A DNA stretch of 64,000 nt, from the NCBI GenBank assembly GCA_027625915.1, contig JANTQA010000042.1:1686001-1750000 (forward strand), read 5' to 3'. Source of the DNA: Anaeramoeba flamelloides (Eukaryota > Metamonada > Anaeramoebidae). The notes under the pieces are model-generated. The model did not search any database. It worked only from the letters and a program-made list of their open reading frames with translations, and was not told the origin of the DNA. Every line of letters begins with the position of its first letter. Within the stretch, counting starts at the first letter, position 1. A program made the translations under genes and the position numbers. Positions 12,701 through 23,275 of this stretch are shown piece by piece.

Positions 12701-13420
12701 ATGTGCTCAATCCAATAATTGGGAATAACCCGCCAGTCAATAAATTAGACTATAATTTGATACCAAAGAATATTTCTTTACAATTTAATTTATATCCAAA
12801 AAGACTCAATTCAAAGGCTACTAATTATAAACTAGAATTTAAAAAATTAAAAAATAACAAAAAAAGGAAACAGAATTATAAAATTAATTTTGATCAAATT
12901 ATTTCAGAATATTGGGAAAAGGGTGGCATTAATTTTTTGGTTTATTTATTAATAAAAAAAAAAGTTCCAATTTTACAATCATTTCTAAAAATTCGAAAAA
13001 AGGGCATAATAATTGGCTATGAAAAAAACGATAGCTTTGAAATTAAATTCTCTCAAAATTTTCAATTCATTAAAGATCAAAATAATGACAAATCATTTAA
13101 AATTACAAATAATGACTTTTTATTGAATAATAATAGTAATAAAATCAAAAAATTAAAGAAATTTTTACCAGACTCAAATGGATTAATTATTTTATCAAAA
13201 TCAAAAAAAGATCGAAAATTAATTTTAAAAACAATAAACTTTTTTAATAAGAAATGTAATTTATCGAATCAAATGAATATATTAAAAAAACATAAAATTA
13301 ATAAAAAAAAAAATGATAAAGAAAAAATTGCCCGTTTTCCAAATTTTGAAAATAACAAAAAGAATATTATTGGTAATGGTTATGATGATTACTCTAATGA
13401 TGATGATGATGATAATGATA

Positions 13421-13476
<56 letters not shown>

Positions 13477-13974
13477 CGCAATAGTGATGGCGATGGTGAT
13501 ACCATTGAAAAAATGACTTCTTTTTTTCCTGGGAGAAATCATAGGGATTTTCTGTGGGATTTAGCTTTTAATAATAAAGCAGAAAAAACATTGCAAAAAA
13601 AACAAAACAACTTTATACAAATAGACCCAAAAAAAAAAATAAAACAAAAAATAATTAAAAAAAATGATAAAAAAATAATAAAAAAAAAAAAAAAAAACGA
13701 AATTTCATTAATCCTTGAAGAATTAGAAAATGATTTAAGCTTTTATGATGATAATAAATCTTCAAACAATTTATTAAACAATTATCAATACAGTTCTAAA
13801 GAATTAAAAAGAATAAAAAGAATCTCAATTTCTTCAACAAATGACAAATTTTATCATACTGGATTAGAAAATCAAAATCCGACGAAAGTTACCAAAATAT
13901 ATGAAGATTTAAATCTCAGTTTTGATAGTGATTTGTCTTATTCTTCAAGTGAAAATGATTTTACTGAATATTAA
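9712..13974 (+). CDS. 1420-residue low-complexity protein of unknown function
   Basis: A single uninterrupted frame; the first ATG is at 9712 (MSDPLKRKSVLSF), after an in-frame stop at 9631. Residues 1-165 look helical and globular (TMDEFVKKGLIYLSVFSQML, then a KEKYSIDFDLLE patch), faintly like a Ras-GEF N-terminal module, but this is not secure. Residues ~170-275 form a strongly charged coiled coil. Residues ~275-800 are K/N/E-rich. An ordered core lies at ~806-1000 (MAFLDLTYKSIELVD to LRRILILILLLYN), with a strand pattern (KGKISFSKKYLNI, later TRWGDHLKIFVETTG) that could be PH-like. A nearly pure Asp run (GAT repeats, 13400-13476) sits near residues 1230-1255, and the C-terminus is acidic and Ser-rich. 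No catalytic motif was seen. A role in signalling or as a scaffold would be guesswork. Confidence 0.8.
13399..13479 (+). repeat. (GAT)n microsatellite inside coding sequence
   Basis: A long GAT array, broken by a few AAT units near its start, encodes a near-continuous run of aspartates. It is likely to vary in length between alleles without breaking the frame, because units are 3 bp. Confidence 0.9.
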
Positions 13975-14159
13975 TTATTGTTTATTTATTAATTTTTAAT
14001 ATAAAAGATAAATACTATTAATTGTATATTATAGTATAATGAAAATATATAATTTATGTTATTATTTTATTTATATATTTTATTTATTTTACAATATAAA
14101 TTATTACTATTATTGTTTTTTGATTTTGTTTTTATTTTAAAATGTTTTGGAGGTTTTGA

Positions 14160-14345
14160 TGATAACATATATTATCATGATATTAACAATTAAAATTATG
14201 ATAATATTTAAAAAATCACGATTAGTCCAACTTTATTGTGAAAATCAGAAAATCGTGATATTACGCATTATCACAATAAAATAATAATAATTATCACGAA
14301 AAATCATAAAATCGTGATCTTCCATAATATCGTAATAAAATTATT
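14160..14345. repeat. Cluster of ATCACGA/TCGTGAT palindromic motifs
   Basis: Motifs read in turn TATCATGATA, AAATCACGATTA, AATCGTGATATT, TATCACGAAA and AATCGTGATCTT, alternating in orientation over ~185 bp. A second cluster lies at 15280-15425. They may be remnants of small hairpin elements or a binding-site array. Confidence 0.5.
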
Positions 14346-14348
14346 TTT

Positions 14349-14485
14349 TTGAAATCACCTTAAGAAAAATCTCTTGACCTTTACAAAGCCTTGAGACTTT
14401 TACAATGCCTTTCCCCATTTAAAAGGGTTAAAAAGTGTTTACAGGGTTGTGAATTGTCTTCAAGTGTTTGAAAGTTTTGAAATAC
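14349..14485. repeat. Fragment related to MITE M3
   Basis: Contains CTCTTGACCTTTACAAAGCC and GTGTTTACAGGGTTGTGAAT, similar to 9480-9615 and to the interior of 26591-26778. Together with the upstream fragment it brackets the 9712-13974 gene. Confidence 0.4.
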
Positions 14486-14777
14486 AGAAAACTTTTATAA
14501 ACAGAACGAGTTTTTTGATAAGAAAAAAAATTTTATTCTTTTACTTTTTTTTTTTACAAAATATAAAATCTCCAACGAATTTTATGATTATACTAATAAT
14601 AACCCATTTCAACAATAAACTTGAATATAAAATAGATGTGTTTTTTTAAAAATGAGTTATTACCTTCACAAGTTAAATAAACCAAAAGAATAAAGTGTAA
14701 TTTTCCTTCTTATTGGTGATCGATTAAACAAAAACCTCAAAGTTCTAGTTGTGTAAACTGTTCAATACAAAGATATA

Positions 14778-14813
14778 AAGAAGAAGAAGAGGAAGAAGAA
14801 GAGGAAGAAGAAG
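14778..14813 (+). repeat. GAA-rich purine tract
   Basis: About 36 bp of GAAGAAGAGGAA-type purines without a reading frame of note around it; a simple repeat. Confidence 0.7.
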
Positions 14814-15279
14814 ACAATTGTACAAAAAATCTCAATAATTGGTGATAATATGGCTAAGATGTTGAGAAATGCTTTTTGAAAAGTTATCCAACTCCTTTTA
14901 GATTTTATTGAATAAAGAAAAATTTTTTAATCCAAGAAAAACATTCTTTAAAAAACCGATAAATGGTTGGTTGTTTTAGAAGCTAATTATTCAACACAAT
15001 TGAAAACACCATGATTGACTGAGAAAATATTTAATATCGTTATTTATGTTGTTGATCGAAAAGGATCGATACGTTTGTCAACCAAATCAAAAAGAAAATA
15101 AAATAAGAACTCTTTGATCTGATCCTTGATTGAATCAAGTATCTTTTTTCTTGTTTTTTCAAAATAATAACTTTTTTTCTCATATTCTGTTTTTTGATCA
15201 AAATAATTTCTTTATTTTTAAAAATATTGCTCAATTAGCCTAAAAGTCATCAATTAGTTATATTTTAATATAATTTCTA

Positions 15280-15425
15280 ATCACGATTTTTTGGCCTTCA
15301 TCATGATATTCAAATAATTATCACAATTTTATAGAATAGCGTGATTTTTTAAATTGTAGCAAAAATATTGAAAATCACAATCTGATAAAAATAAAGGTGA
15401 TATTTGGTACTTTATCGTGACTAAA
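15280..15425. repeat. Second cluster of ATCACGA/TCGTGAT motifs
   Basis: AATCACGATTTT, TCATGATATT, TATCACAATTTT, AGCGTGATTTTT and TATCGTGAC follow one another in ~145 bp, like the cluster at 14160-14345. Confidence 0.45.
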
Positions 15426-16926
15426 ACACAAATATCATCAAAAATTCTATTGTTTATTTGTTCAGAATTCAAATAGACTGATTTTGTTTAAATGAAAAAC
15501 AAATATTAACATTTCAATTTTTTTTTCAAATTTTGAAAAATATGAATTTTGTAATATTTCGAGATTGGTAATTCAAAAAAAGGTTCACATCATAACCAAA
15601 AAGTATTCAGAAAAAAGCCTTGATGAAAAAATAATTGGGCTAACTGGTTTTAATATCATTGTGATAATTTTAAAATATATTACTTTTCTATTTTAGAAAC
15701 TGTTTGTTTTTTTTATTTTTGTAATTATAAAGTTGAGATCAAATCTCAAAAACAAATTCTTTCAATAGAATCTATCTTTGGAGTTACCGTTCAAAACAAA
15801 ATATGTGAAATATTAGGTTGATATTCGAAAAGAACTTGTGTTAAAAAAAAAGATGAGAAAATCTAAAATTGTTGTTTTTAATTCTTCAAACGAGGAAATA
15901 GAAAAAATAAAATGTCTCGAATTATTATTTTTATCCATTCACAATTATCTGGCTCTTCATTTTCAAAATCAAAAAAAATTGTATTTTAATTCTGTTTTTT
16001 AAGAGAAATTTTCGTAAAAATCTTTATAAATCAACTTCATTCAAGAATATTAAATTTGAAAATTATTACAGATTTAAAAAAATTGAAAATATATTTTATT
16101 CACAAATATTTATTATATTTATTGAACTTTAAAAGATTGGATAATATACTTTTTCAAATATTCAGAGTATAAACAAGGAAATTTTATTATTAAAATAAGT
16201 TATTTGATAATATCTATCTTTTTTTTAATATTATTAGAATTATTTATTTGGATTAGTTTTTTTTGTTATTTGGCAATCTTTCAAAAATTTAGAAAAGATA
16301 TAAAAAGTATATTAATACTTTTAATCTTGGTATTGTTAATAACTTACTGAAAAAATTAAAATTGGGTTATTAATAATTGATTATAAATAATCCAATTAAA
16401 AAATATTTGTATCAGATTATAGGTTGAATTTTCCAGGTCTTAAAAAAGTATTTTGGGAAATTTTTTAATTTTAAGTGTTTGTTTTTTTTTTTCATATTTT
16501 TTTTTTTTTATTCAATTTAAAGAAAAAATTGATTTGAACTGTTTCTTTGAGTATCAAAAACTTATATTCTTTACAAGTCAAAATGATTATTGTAATTTTT
16601 TTGTGATTAAGTAAGATTTTTTATACTGGGTTATTTTAGAACTTAGTGGTTTCATTTTTAACATGTATTTTGGTACACTTCCTTTATATATCATAAGATT
16701 TCAATCTTCTTTCAAAAAAATAATTTTTCTATAAATAATTCAGAAATATGTTTGGATTTTAAACTTTTCAAAATTTGGAAAATGAGATCAAACTTTTAAA
16801 ATTGATAATTTATTTCAGAAATAAGTTTTAAAAGTAAGTAATTTAGTTTTGTTATAATCAGATTTTTACACCATTTATCAATTTCAAGATTTGGTATAAA
16901 ATTTCTTTGAATTTGTTATTACTGTT

Positions 16927-17175
16927 ATTTTCCAATTAATAAATGAAAATTTTCATTTACTAATTGGAAAATGAATATTAATTATTACTACTACAATCAA
17001 ATTACCAGTGTAACAATTCTGTATACGAGTTAACTAAGGTATTTTATGTTATTGTCTCAAAATATCATTTCTAAAAGATGTTGTAAAGATCTTTGAATTT
17101 TCTTCAGCTTAAAAAACAGAAAAATATTTTGGAATGTGAACTAAAAATTTTCTTTTTTTAATTGGAAAATAATAG
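16927..17175. mobile_element. Element E3, copy 1
   Basis: Starts with a near-perfect palindrome (16927-16972: ATTTTCCAATTA arm, centre GAAAATTTTC) and ends near 17175 with AATTGGAAAATAATAG, so the same motif lies at both ends in inverted orientation. The interior matches 48861-49060 as reverse complement. Non-autonomous DNA-transposon-like; no coding part. Confidence 0.55.
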
Positions 17176-17274
17176 TAAATTTATTTGAAGATTTTTTTAG
17201 TTTGTAGTCACTTAATCCTCAATTTTTCTCTTAATTGGAAAATTTTTTTGTATACCCTAATTTTCATTCAATAA

Positions 17275-17305
17275 AGAGTTTGTGCCTTAAAAGTGAAACT
17301 GACTA
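17275..17305 (+). mobile_element. Solo arm of MITE M1
   Basis: GTTTGTGCCTTAAAAGTGAA followed by ACTGACT is the right terminal arm of family M1 without the rest of the element. It ends 31 bp before the ATG of the PH-domain gene, so it probably lies in its 5' leader or core promoter. Confidence 0.75.
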
Positions 17306-17336
17306 AAGTTTTTATTTTTTTTATTTTTGCACAAGA

Positions 17337-19079
17337 ATGACTAACAATCCAAAACTAAGTTTTAGTGGCTTTTTAGATAAAAGAGGACAATCGTATCATA
17401 CGTGGCATCGTCGATTTTTTGTGCTTGAAAACAAATCATTAAAGTATTACAAAAAGTCTCAGTCTGATCGTCACCTGAAGGGCGTTTTAGATCTTGATCA
17501 CCGAACAAGGATTGGCATTGTGTCCTCGCACGAAACCCAAGGCCATAAGAATTCCTTTTATATCAGGACAAAAAAGCGGACTCTTTTCTGTTCTGCAGAA
17601 ACAAAAAAGCTGCGTACCTCGTGGCTCCAAAATCTCTTAAAGGCGATTTTAAGCCCAGGAGAGGGTGTGTCTGTTGTTTTCAAATGCCCCTCGATTAAAG
17701 GGAATGAACCAATTTCCTTTGGGATCGAAAAGAGAATTACTCAAACGCTTGTTGTTGTTGGTATTTCTTCCAAAATTTCATTACAAGAACTTCACCAATT
17801 TCTTGAAAGGGATTACGAAGACGAAGAGGAGCACCAAATAATTGAAAAATCAAAAGCAGTAAAAAAAAAAAAAAACAATCAAAATTCTCTCAGGAATGAA
17901 AAAGAAATAACAGTTCTTAAAAAGTCAAGATTCTATCCAATACAAACTTTAACAGAGGATGAGTTGGTATTTAATTTTGAAAAGGATCGGTTTGGAAATG
18001 AAAATTTAGAAGAAGAAGAAGAAGATCAAGAGATTATAAGGGAAAAAGATGAAAAAAAAATTAAAAAAGAGAAATTGTCTTTAAGGCTTATCAGTAAGTA
18101 CAATAAAACGTCTCAGTATGAAGGCAATTCTGACGACGAAAACTGTGGTGATGAAAAAGAAAAAGAAAAAGAAAAAGAAAAAGAGCAGGGCTATGAAAAA
18201 GATTATGAAAACAAAACTTTACAAGCACCAAAAATCGACCAAAAAGTTAAAAGCATAAAAAAAATATTTAAAACAAGAAGATCAACATATTGGGTTGTTA
18301 TTGAATGCACTTCCCCAGAGATGTGTGTCATGGTTAAAAACAAAGTAAAATTTGAGAATTTTTACAAATATTATGACAAACTTCAGCAGGCGATTAAATA
18401 TAAATTTTCCTTCTTTTATCCCCGATGTGTTTCGGAATCATTTACAGGCATAATAGAAGAAGATGTGGGAAAATTTAAGCCAACAAAAAATTGCCGTGAC
18501 GCGTTCGTTATCCAGCCAAATGGAACGGTGTTGCGGAGAGAAATGGCTCAGTCTCTAATACTCAACACTCAAAAAGTTCAATCTCAATTTAATATTGGCA
18601 ATTGCAAATTGTTTCGGCAATTTTTTTCTAAAAACTTTGTGGCCACCGAAGTTGTATATACAATGATCCCGTTTACATATATTCCCAAGGACCTTCGCCA
18701 TTTTACAGTCATCATCAATAGAATTTCGAAGGGCGATAAAGTGAAAATTAAAATGGAAACAAAGCTAAATGAAGTTGACAGCCATGATTTACAATCAATT
18801 TTAAATTTTTCTGGCAATGAGAAAATTGCTCAAACGACTTTCAGAGCTGAAAAGGAATCAAAGCTCTTGAAAAGTTGGTATGACAGGCCTCGTATTTACG
18901 ATTTATTGAAAAAAGTTCATCAAGATAACTATCACACTAGTCGTTCCTGTAAATTTTTATTTGGGCTTCACGATTTTTTTGGTCATAAAATAGACGACGA
19001 ATTCCCATTGCAAATGAATGAAATTTCAATTCAAATGTTTAATTGGGTAAGTGGTGAAAAATTATTTTTGGACATTTAA
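17337..19079 (+). CDS. PH-domain protein with unknown C-terminal region
   Basis: 580 residues, one exon. Residues ~8-105 are a clear PH domain: SGFLDKRG, the RRFFVLENKSLKYYKK strand pair typical of the family, and the conserved tryptophan W96 in the closing helix (SWLQNLLKAIL). The basic first loop (K15, R16, R25, R26) is compatible with phosphoinositide binding, but binding is inferred. Residues ~175-310 are charged low complexity (KEKEKEKE). Residues ~315-580 are ordered (YWVVIECTSPEMCVM, RDAFVIQPNGTVLRRE, VVYTMIPFTYIPKDLRHFTV, and an aromatic C-terminus) and match no family I know. It is probably a membrane-recruited adaptor or lipid-handling protein. The start at 17337 directly precedes the PH strand and has a T-rich leader with an M1 arm. 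Confidence 0.85.
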   Translation: MTNNPKLSFSGFLDKRGQSYHTWHRRFFVLENKSLKYYKKSQSDRHLKGVLDLDHRTRIGIVSSHETQGHKNSFYIRTKKRTLFCSAETKKLRTSWLQNLLKAILSPGEGVSVVFKCPSIKGNEPISFGIEKRITQTLVVVGISSKISLQELHQFLERDYEDEEEHQIIEKSKAVKKKKNNQNSLRNEKEITVLKKSRFYPIQTLTEDELVFNFEKDRFGNENLEEEEEDQEIIREKDEKKIKKEKLSLRLISKYNKTSQYEGNSDDENCGDEKEKEKEKEKEQGYEKDYENKTLQAPKIDQKVKSIKKIFKTRRSTYWVVIECTSPEMCVMVKNKVKFENFYKYYDKLQQAIKYKFSFFYPRCVSESFTGIIEEDVGKFKPTKNCRDAFVIQPNGTVLRREMAQSLILNTQKVQSQFNIGNCKLFRQFFSKNFVATEVVYTMIPFTYIPKDLRHFTVIINRISKGDKVKIKMETKLNEVDSHDLQSILNFSGNEKIAQTTFRAEKESKLLKSWYDRPRIYDLLKKVHQDNYHTSRSCKFLFGLHDFFGHKIDDEFPLQMNEISIQMFNWVSGEKLFLDI

Positions 19080-19172
19080 ATATTATAATTTTATATTTTG
19101 TTTATTGCCATTATTGTTTTCTAATTCTTATTATTTTTTTTTTTTTTTGATTTTTAAATCAATAAAAATAAC

Positions 19173-19713
19173 AAACTAAAATTCAAAATTTTACACACAG
19201 TTAAAAAAGTTTTAGAGAATCGCAATAATACATTTTCATTCAAATTGGAAATAAATTTTGAATTTTGTAAAATATGAAAATCATTTTTTCTTTTTTTTTT
19301 TCTGTTTTATTTGATTTTTTTGAATTATGTAACCTCTTTTGTTTGATAGACTTATTTTTTTTTTTGAACAATTGATATTCAGTTAAAGTTGAGTTCTTTA
19401 AAACAGAAGAACTCAAATAAAATCAGTGATGATATCTGACTATTTGATCGATCATTAATTGTTAATTAAATTCAAACAGATTTAACAATACTTTTTTTTG
19501 ATATGATCTCTCCAAATTTTTTAACACACTCTTGATTTATTTGTATTGATAATTTTTTATTTTTTGTTTTGTTTAGTATTTTAATTTCTAAACAATTATT
19601 ATTCTTTTTCCATTATTGAATTGTTCTAATTTGGTATTTGTTCGTGAATTGATTAAATTAGATTTTTTTTTTTTTCAAAAACTTGAATTTTGGATTGTTA
19701 AAAATATTTAAAT
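19173..19713 (+). repeat. Duplicated non-coding block R1, copy 1
   Basis: About 540 bp that align almost end to end with 33957-34488 in the same orientation. Shared phrases include AAACTAAAATTCAAAATTTT, AGAAGAACTCAAATAAAAT, GATTTATTTGTATTGATAAT and GAATTGATTAAAT. No frame is conserved and no terminal repeats are seen. It begins 94 bp after the PH-domain gene. Confidence 0.75.
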
Positions 19714-19925
19714 GATAGTTTATTCTTATACTTTATCTTGTTTGTAAATATTTATTGATTTTGACTAAAAAATAAATTTTTGAATTTTTTCTTCTTTTTA
19801 TGGTTCCAAAGAATATATAATTATATACTTATGTTGATTATTAGATAAATATAAAAGTTTTTTTTTCAATATTATTACTGATAAAATTATTCTCTTGTTT
19901 AAATTAACGAAAACAAAATTTTTAA

Positions 19926-20125
19926 TACAGTCAGTTTCACTTTTAAGGTACAAACTTTCAACGAAATTTAAGGCACACAAAACTCTCAAATTAAGGCAAA
20001 AAATTTTTAATTATTTTTTTTACAATTTATTTTACTAGAATCTGAATTCTGTGCCTTAATTTGAGATTTTTATTGTGCCTTAAATTTCGTTGAAAGTTTG
20101 TGCCTTAAAAGTGAAACTGACTGTA
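19926..20125. mobile_element. MITE M1, near-perfect copy
   Basis: Full element with TA at both ends. Arms of about 75 bp run from CAGTCAGTTTCACTTTTAAG inwards through AACTTTCAACGAAATTTAAG, and the right arm is their reverse complement, so the 200-bp unit is almost one hairpin. TIR style and TA duplication point to Tc1/mariner mobilisation. Confidence 0.85.
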
Positions 20126-20439
20126 AATATTTGAGTTTATTCATATAATCAGGGCTATCACAACGTGTATACCCTCCCTTAAAATTTATAAATGATAGAA
20201 ATTGATTACATATTATCAAATTTTCAATTTTATACAGATAATTCAAATTCTATAAGATCAGAAGATATAAATTTCAATTTCTAATATGCTCATAAGAGAA
20301 TTTTTTTACTTTAATAAATTTGGAAATATAAATGTATTATTAAAAAAGAAATGGGTAAAACTTTAAATGATTTTTTGATCTAGATTTTTTAATTTTATAA
20401 ACCATATATTTTTAAAAAATTAAAATTTTTTGATTCTTG

Positions 20440-20465
20440 AACGGCTGTTTTAAAAAAGTGAGGTT
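20440..20465 (+). mobile_element. Single end of MITE M2
   Basis: ACGGCTGTTTTAAAAAAGTG is the M2 terminus; no matching right end was found within the next 400 bp. Truncated copy. Confidence 0.45.
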
Positions 20466-22884
20466 TTTTTTGTTTTTATTTTTTTTTTGAAGTTTTTTAT
20501 TTTTAAAAATGTGAAAAAATCTTACACTTTCATAAAAAAATTTTATTTTTTTTTGATCTAATTTATTTTTAAATGTTTAAATCCTAAAAAAATTGAACCA
20601 CACATTTATTTTCCCTCAATACAAGTGGAAATATGAATGTTTTAAAAAATAGAGTTTTTACAATTTTAGAGATAAATAAAGAGTTCTTTGCATTTATACA
20701 AATTTTTGTAATATTAAATCAAACACCCTCTTTGAAACTTGAACTTTATTGGATTTTCAATATTATATTGTTTGGTGAACAACAAAATTTTGTTTGACAA
20801 ATGATTTTTTGTAAAAAAAATTGAAATATTTATATTTACCAAACTATTTATTGATTATAATTATTATTAGTCGATAAATATAATCAGATATTATATTTAT
20901 TATTCCAGAAATTTGGATAAATGTATGAAACTCTTTATTTATCTCTATATTTGAGAAAATCTCTATTATTTTAACTTTAGCATTTTCACTAGTATATGAT
21001 TAAAGTTAAGATCTCATTTCAACTTTCAAAATAAATATTATCAATTTATGAAATTTGAGAAATTTAATCAGAGAGAATAATTTTGACACCTAAGAAATTT
21101 TCATTGTAAAGGTGGGATGATTCTCTATTTATAACATTTTTTTGATATTTTTATACTTTTCGATTATCACCTAAAATAATTTTGCTGTTTTAGTAAATTA
21201 TTTCCTTAGTGGACTTTAATATAATATAATATATTATAAAGAAAATTTCATAAAAATTTAAAAGATATATAAATCGGATAAGGTAAAACTTGAATTTATC
21301 ATTATTAGACTAATATAATTGTTAATTTGTTCAATCTTGGATATTAGCATATTGTACATATATTTAAATTTTCAAAATACATTTTAAGTTTCTAGAAATT
21401 ATTCTTTCCAGTATGTGGGGGTGGGGTAGTATTATTTTAAATCCCTGTGTTGTTATGGTAATGTGAAATTTATTGATAAACTTCGATTTTTAATTTTATA
21501 ATATTTTAATGAAAATATTATAAACCTAGTGATTCGAAAGTTTGTCATATATGATATTCAAGATATTTAATTAATATTCTAAGTGAATACCAAACAAATT
21601 TAATTATTATTTTATTGAAAATTTTGTAGGACTTTGTTTTTAATATATTTATGTATAATCTCATTGGGATCCTATTTTTTTTTTTTTTTAAAGTCTTTAT
21701 GGTGGCTTACGAAAGTGGAAAATTGAACTAATTGATATAATTTATTAATAGTTCTTTTTTTTTTTTTTTGATCTGGAAATACACATCTTTCCAATTACAA
21801 AACAAAAAGGGTATAATATTTTTATTCAGAATTAAATACTTTATTGGATATGGTTTAACATCTTGTAATTATATGTCGGAAAGAATTGATTTTGAAAAAA
21901 AAAAATATGTTCTTTAATATTTTTAATTTTTAATAATTAAATTTCAATAAAAAAAACTACTAGTGATGTAGTTAATTAAATAACTCTGAATTTGATAAAA
22001 TTTTAACAAAAATTTATCAATTAAATTTATATCTTTCAAGTAAAATATTGGAAAAAAATACTGGCTATGAAAATAATCCCTTATTCGATTTTTAATTTTT
22101 AGTATTCAGACAATTATTATGCAATTTTATATATTCAAAATTAAACTGTTTTTATTACTAAACTATTTTTTCTATGAAATTAGTAATACACATTCATAAA
22201 GTTCATTAAAGCATGGCGTTTATAGAATACTTAGTTAACTGTTTTAAAGTATAAGTGGATCTACTTATTTATGAAAAAATTGAGATTTTTATTGAGGTTT
22301 GCTAGAATTTGGAAAATTACAATTTTTATTCTTGTTTTTTTTTTTGATTGAATAATGTTAGGTTAAATTTAATTTCATTATCCACGATTTTAATAAGTGG
22401 GTGAGTTATAATTTTTAATAGTTTAATTCTTAAATAAAAGAGAGTATAAAACAATTAACAATTTTTAAAATATTAACCATTAAAAAAGTTTCCGAGATTA
22501 TTTCCATATCCAGTATTGTTATCAATACTATTTAAAAAAAAAACTTTAATAATCATTTCATCCTTGTGAATTGGGTTTATTCATAATATAATCAATATTC
22601 CAGTTCTTAACAATCCTGGAAGTGTTGTATTTATTGTTGTTAATAGTACTACAATTTTTTAAAGTTTTTAGTTGAGAAATAAAGTTCTTTTTTGCGATAA
22701 AAAAATTTGAATGAATTTGATAATTTATTTTCCTTAAATTCAACTGGGGGGTATTTTTTTGAAGAGATAATTACCAATAGTTTTGAACAGAGTCCACTTA
22801 TCAAAAAAATCCAAATAGGTAAAAAAAAATAACTGATGATAAATATTCCGTGTCTATGTTTTTTTTAATTTAAAAGTTTAGCTT

Positions 22885-23275
22885 AAAATCTCTTTGATTT
22901 TTACTCAATTCTTTTAAATTCTGAAAAACCTAACGAAGGATCCATGGAGTGCCTAGGTTTTCCAGAATTTAAAAGAACAAATAATTCTAAAATAGTTAAA
23001 ATAAAAGATTCCCTATTTGAAAGCTATTCATCAGATTTAAATTACAGACAAAATAAAATACAATGACCTTATAAATAGAAGCAAAAATATTTTTCAAATT
23101 TTCTACTATTAAATTCAAAAATAATCTTAATATAACCAGAAAAAATGGATTTTTCAACTTAAAGTGTAAAATATCTTTAAAAATAAACTTGATCAAAGAT
23201 CTTTTATTAACCAATCGTGTTTAATATAATTGAAGTTATTAAAAAGTGTAAAATAAGCAATTGTTTAATTTTTTT
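22885..23275 (+). repeat. Hairpin plus repeat R4, copy 2
   Basis: A hairpin of the 666-736 type (CTCAATTCTTTTAAATTCTG facing CCAGAATTTAAAAGAAC) is followed by ~280 bp aligning with 840-1135 (GGATTTTTCAACTTAAA, CTACTATTAAATT). The order hairpin-then-block is the same as at the window start, which supports one element family. Confidence 0.6.

Larger units (their letters stand above)
13975..17336. other. Palindrome-rich spacer
   Basis: No gene is seen. Contents: two clusters of alternating ATCACGA/TCGTGAT motifs (14160-14345, 15280-15425), an M3-related fragment (14349-14485), a GAA-rich purine tract (14778-14813), element E3 (16927-17175) and a single arm of MITE M1 (17275-17305) just before the PH-domain gene. 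Confidence 0.6.

Noticed and set aside
11816-13542. Several Phe/Cys- or Ile-rich open frames antisense to the 1420-residue gene
   Set aside because: They are mirror images of Lys/Asn-rich and poly-Asp coding sequence and have no independent features.
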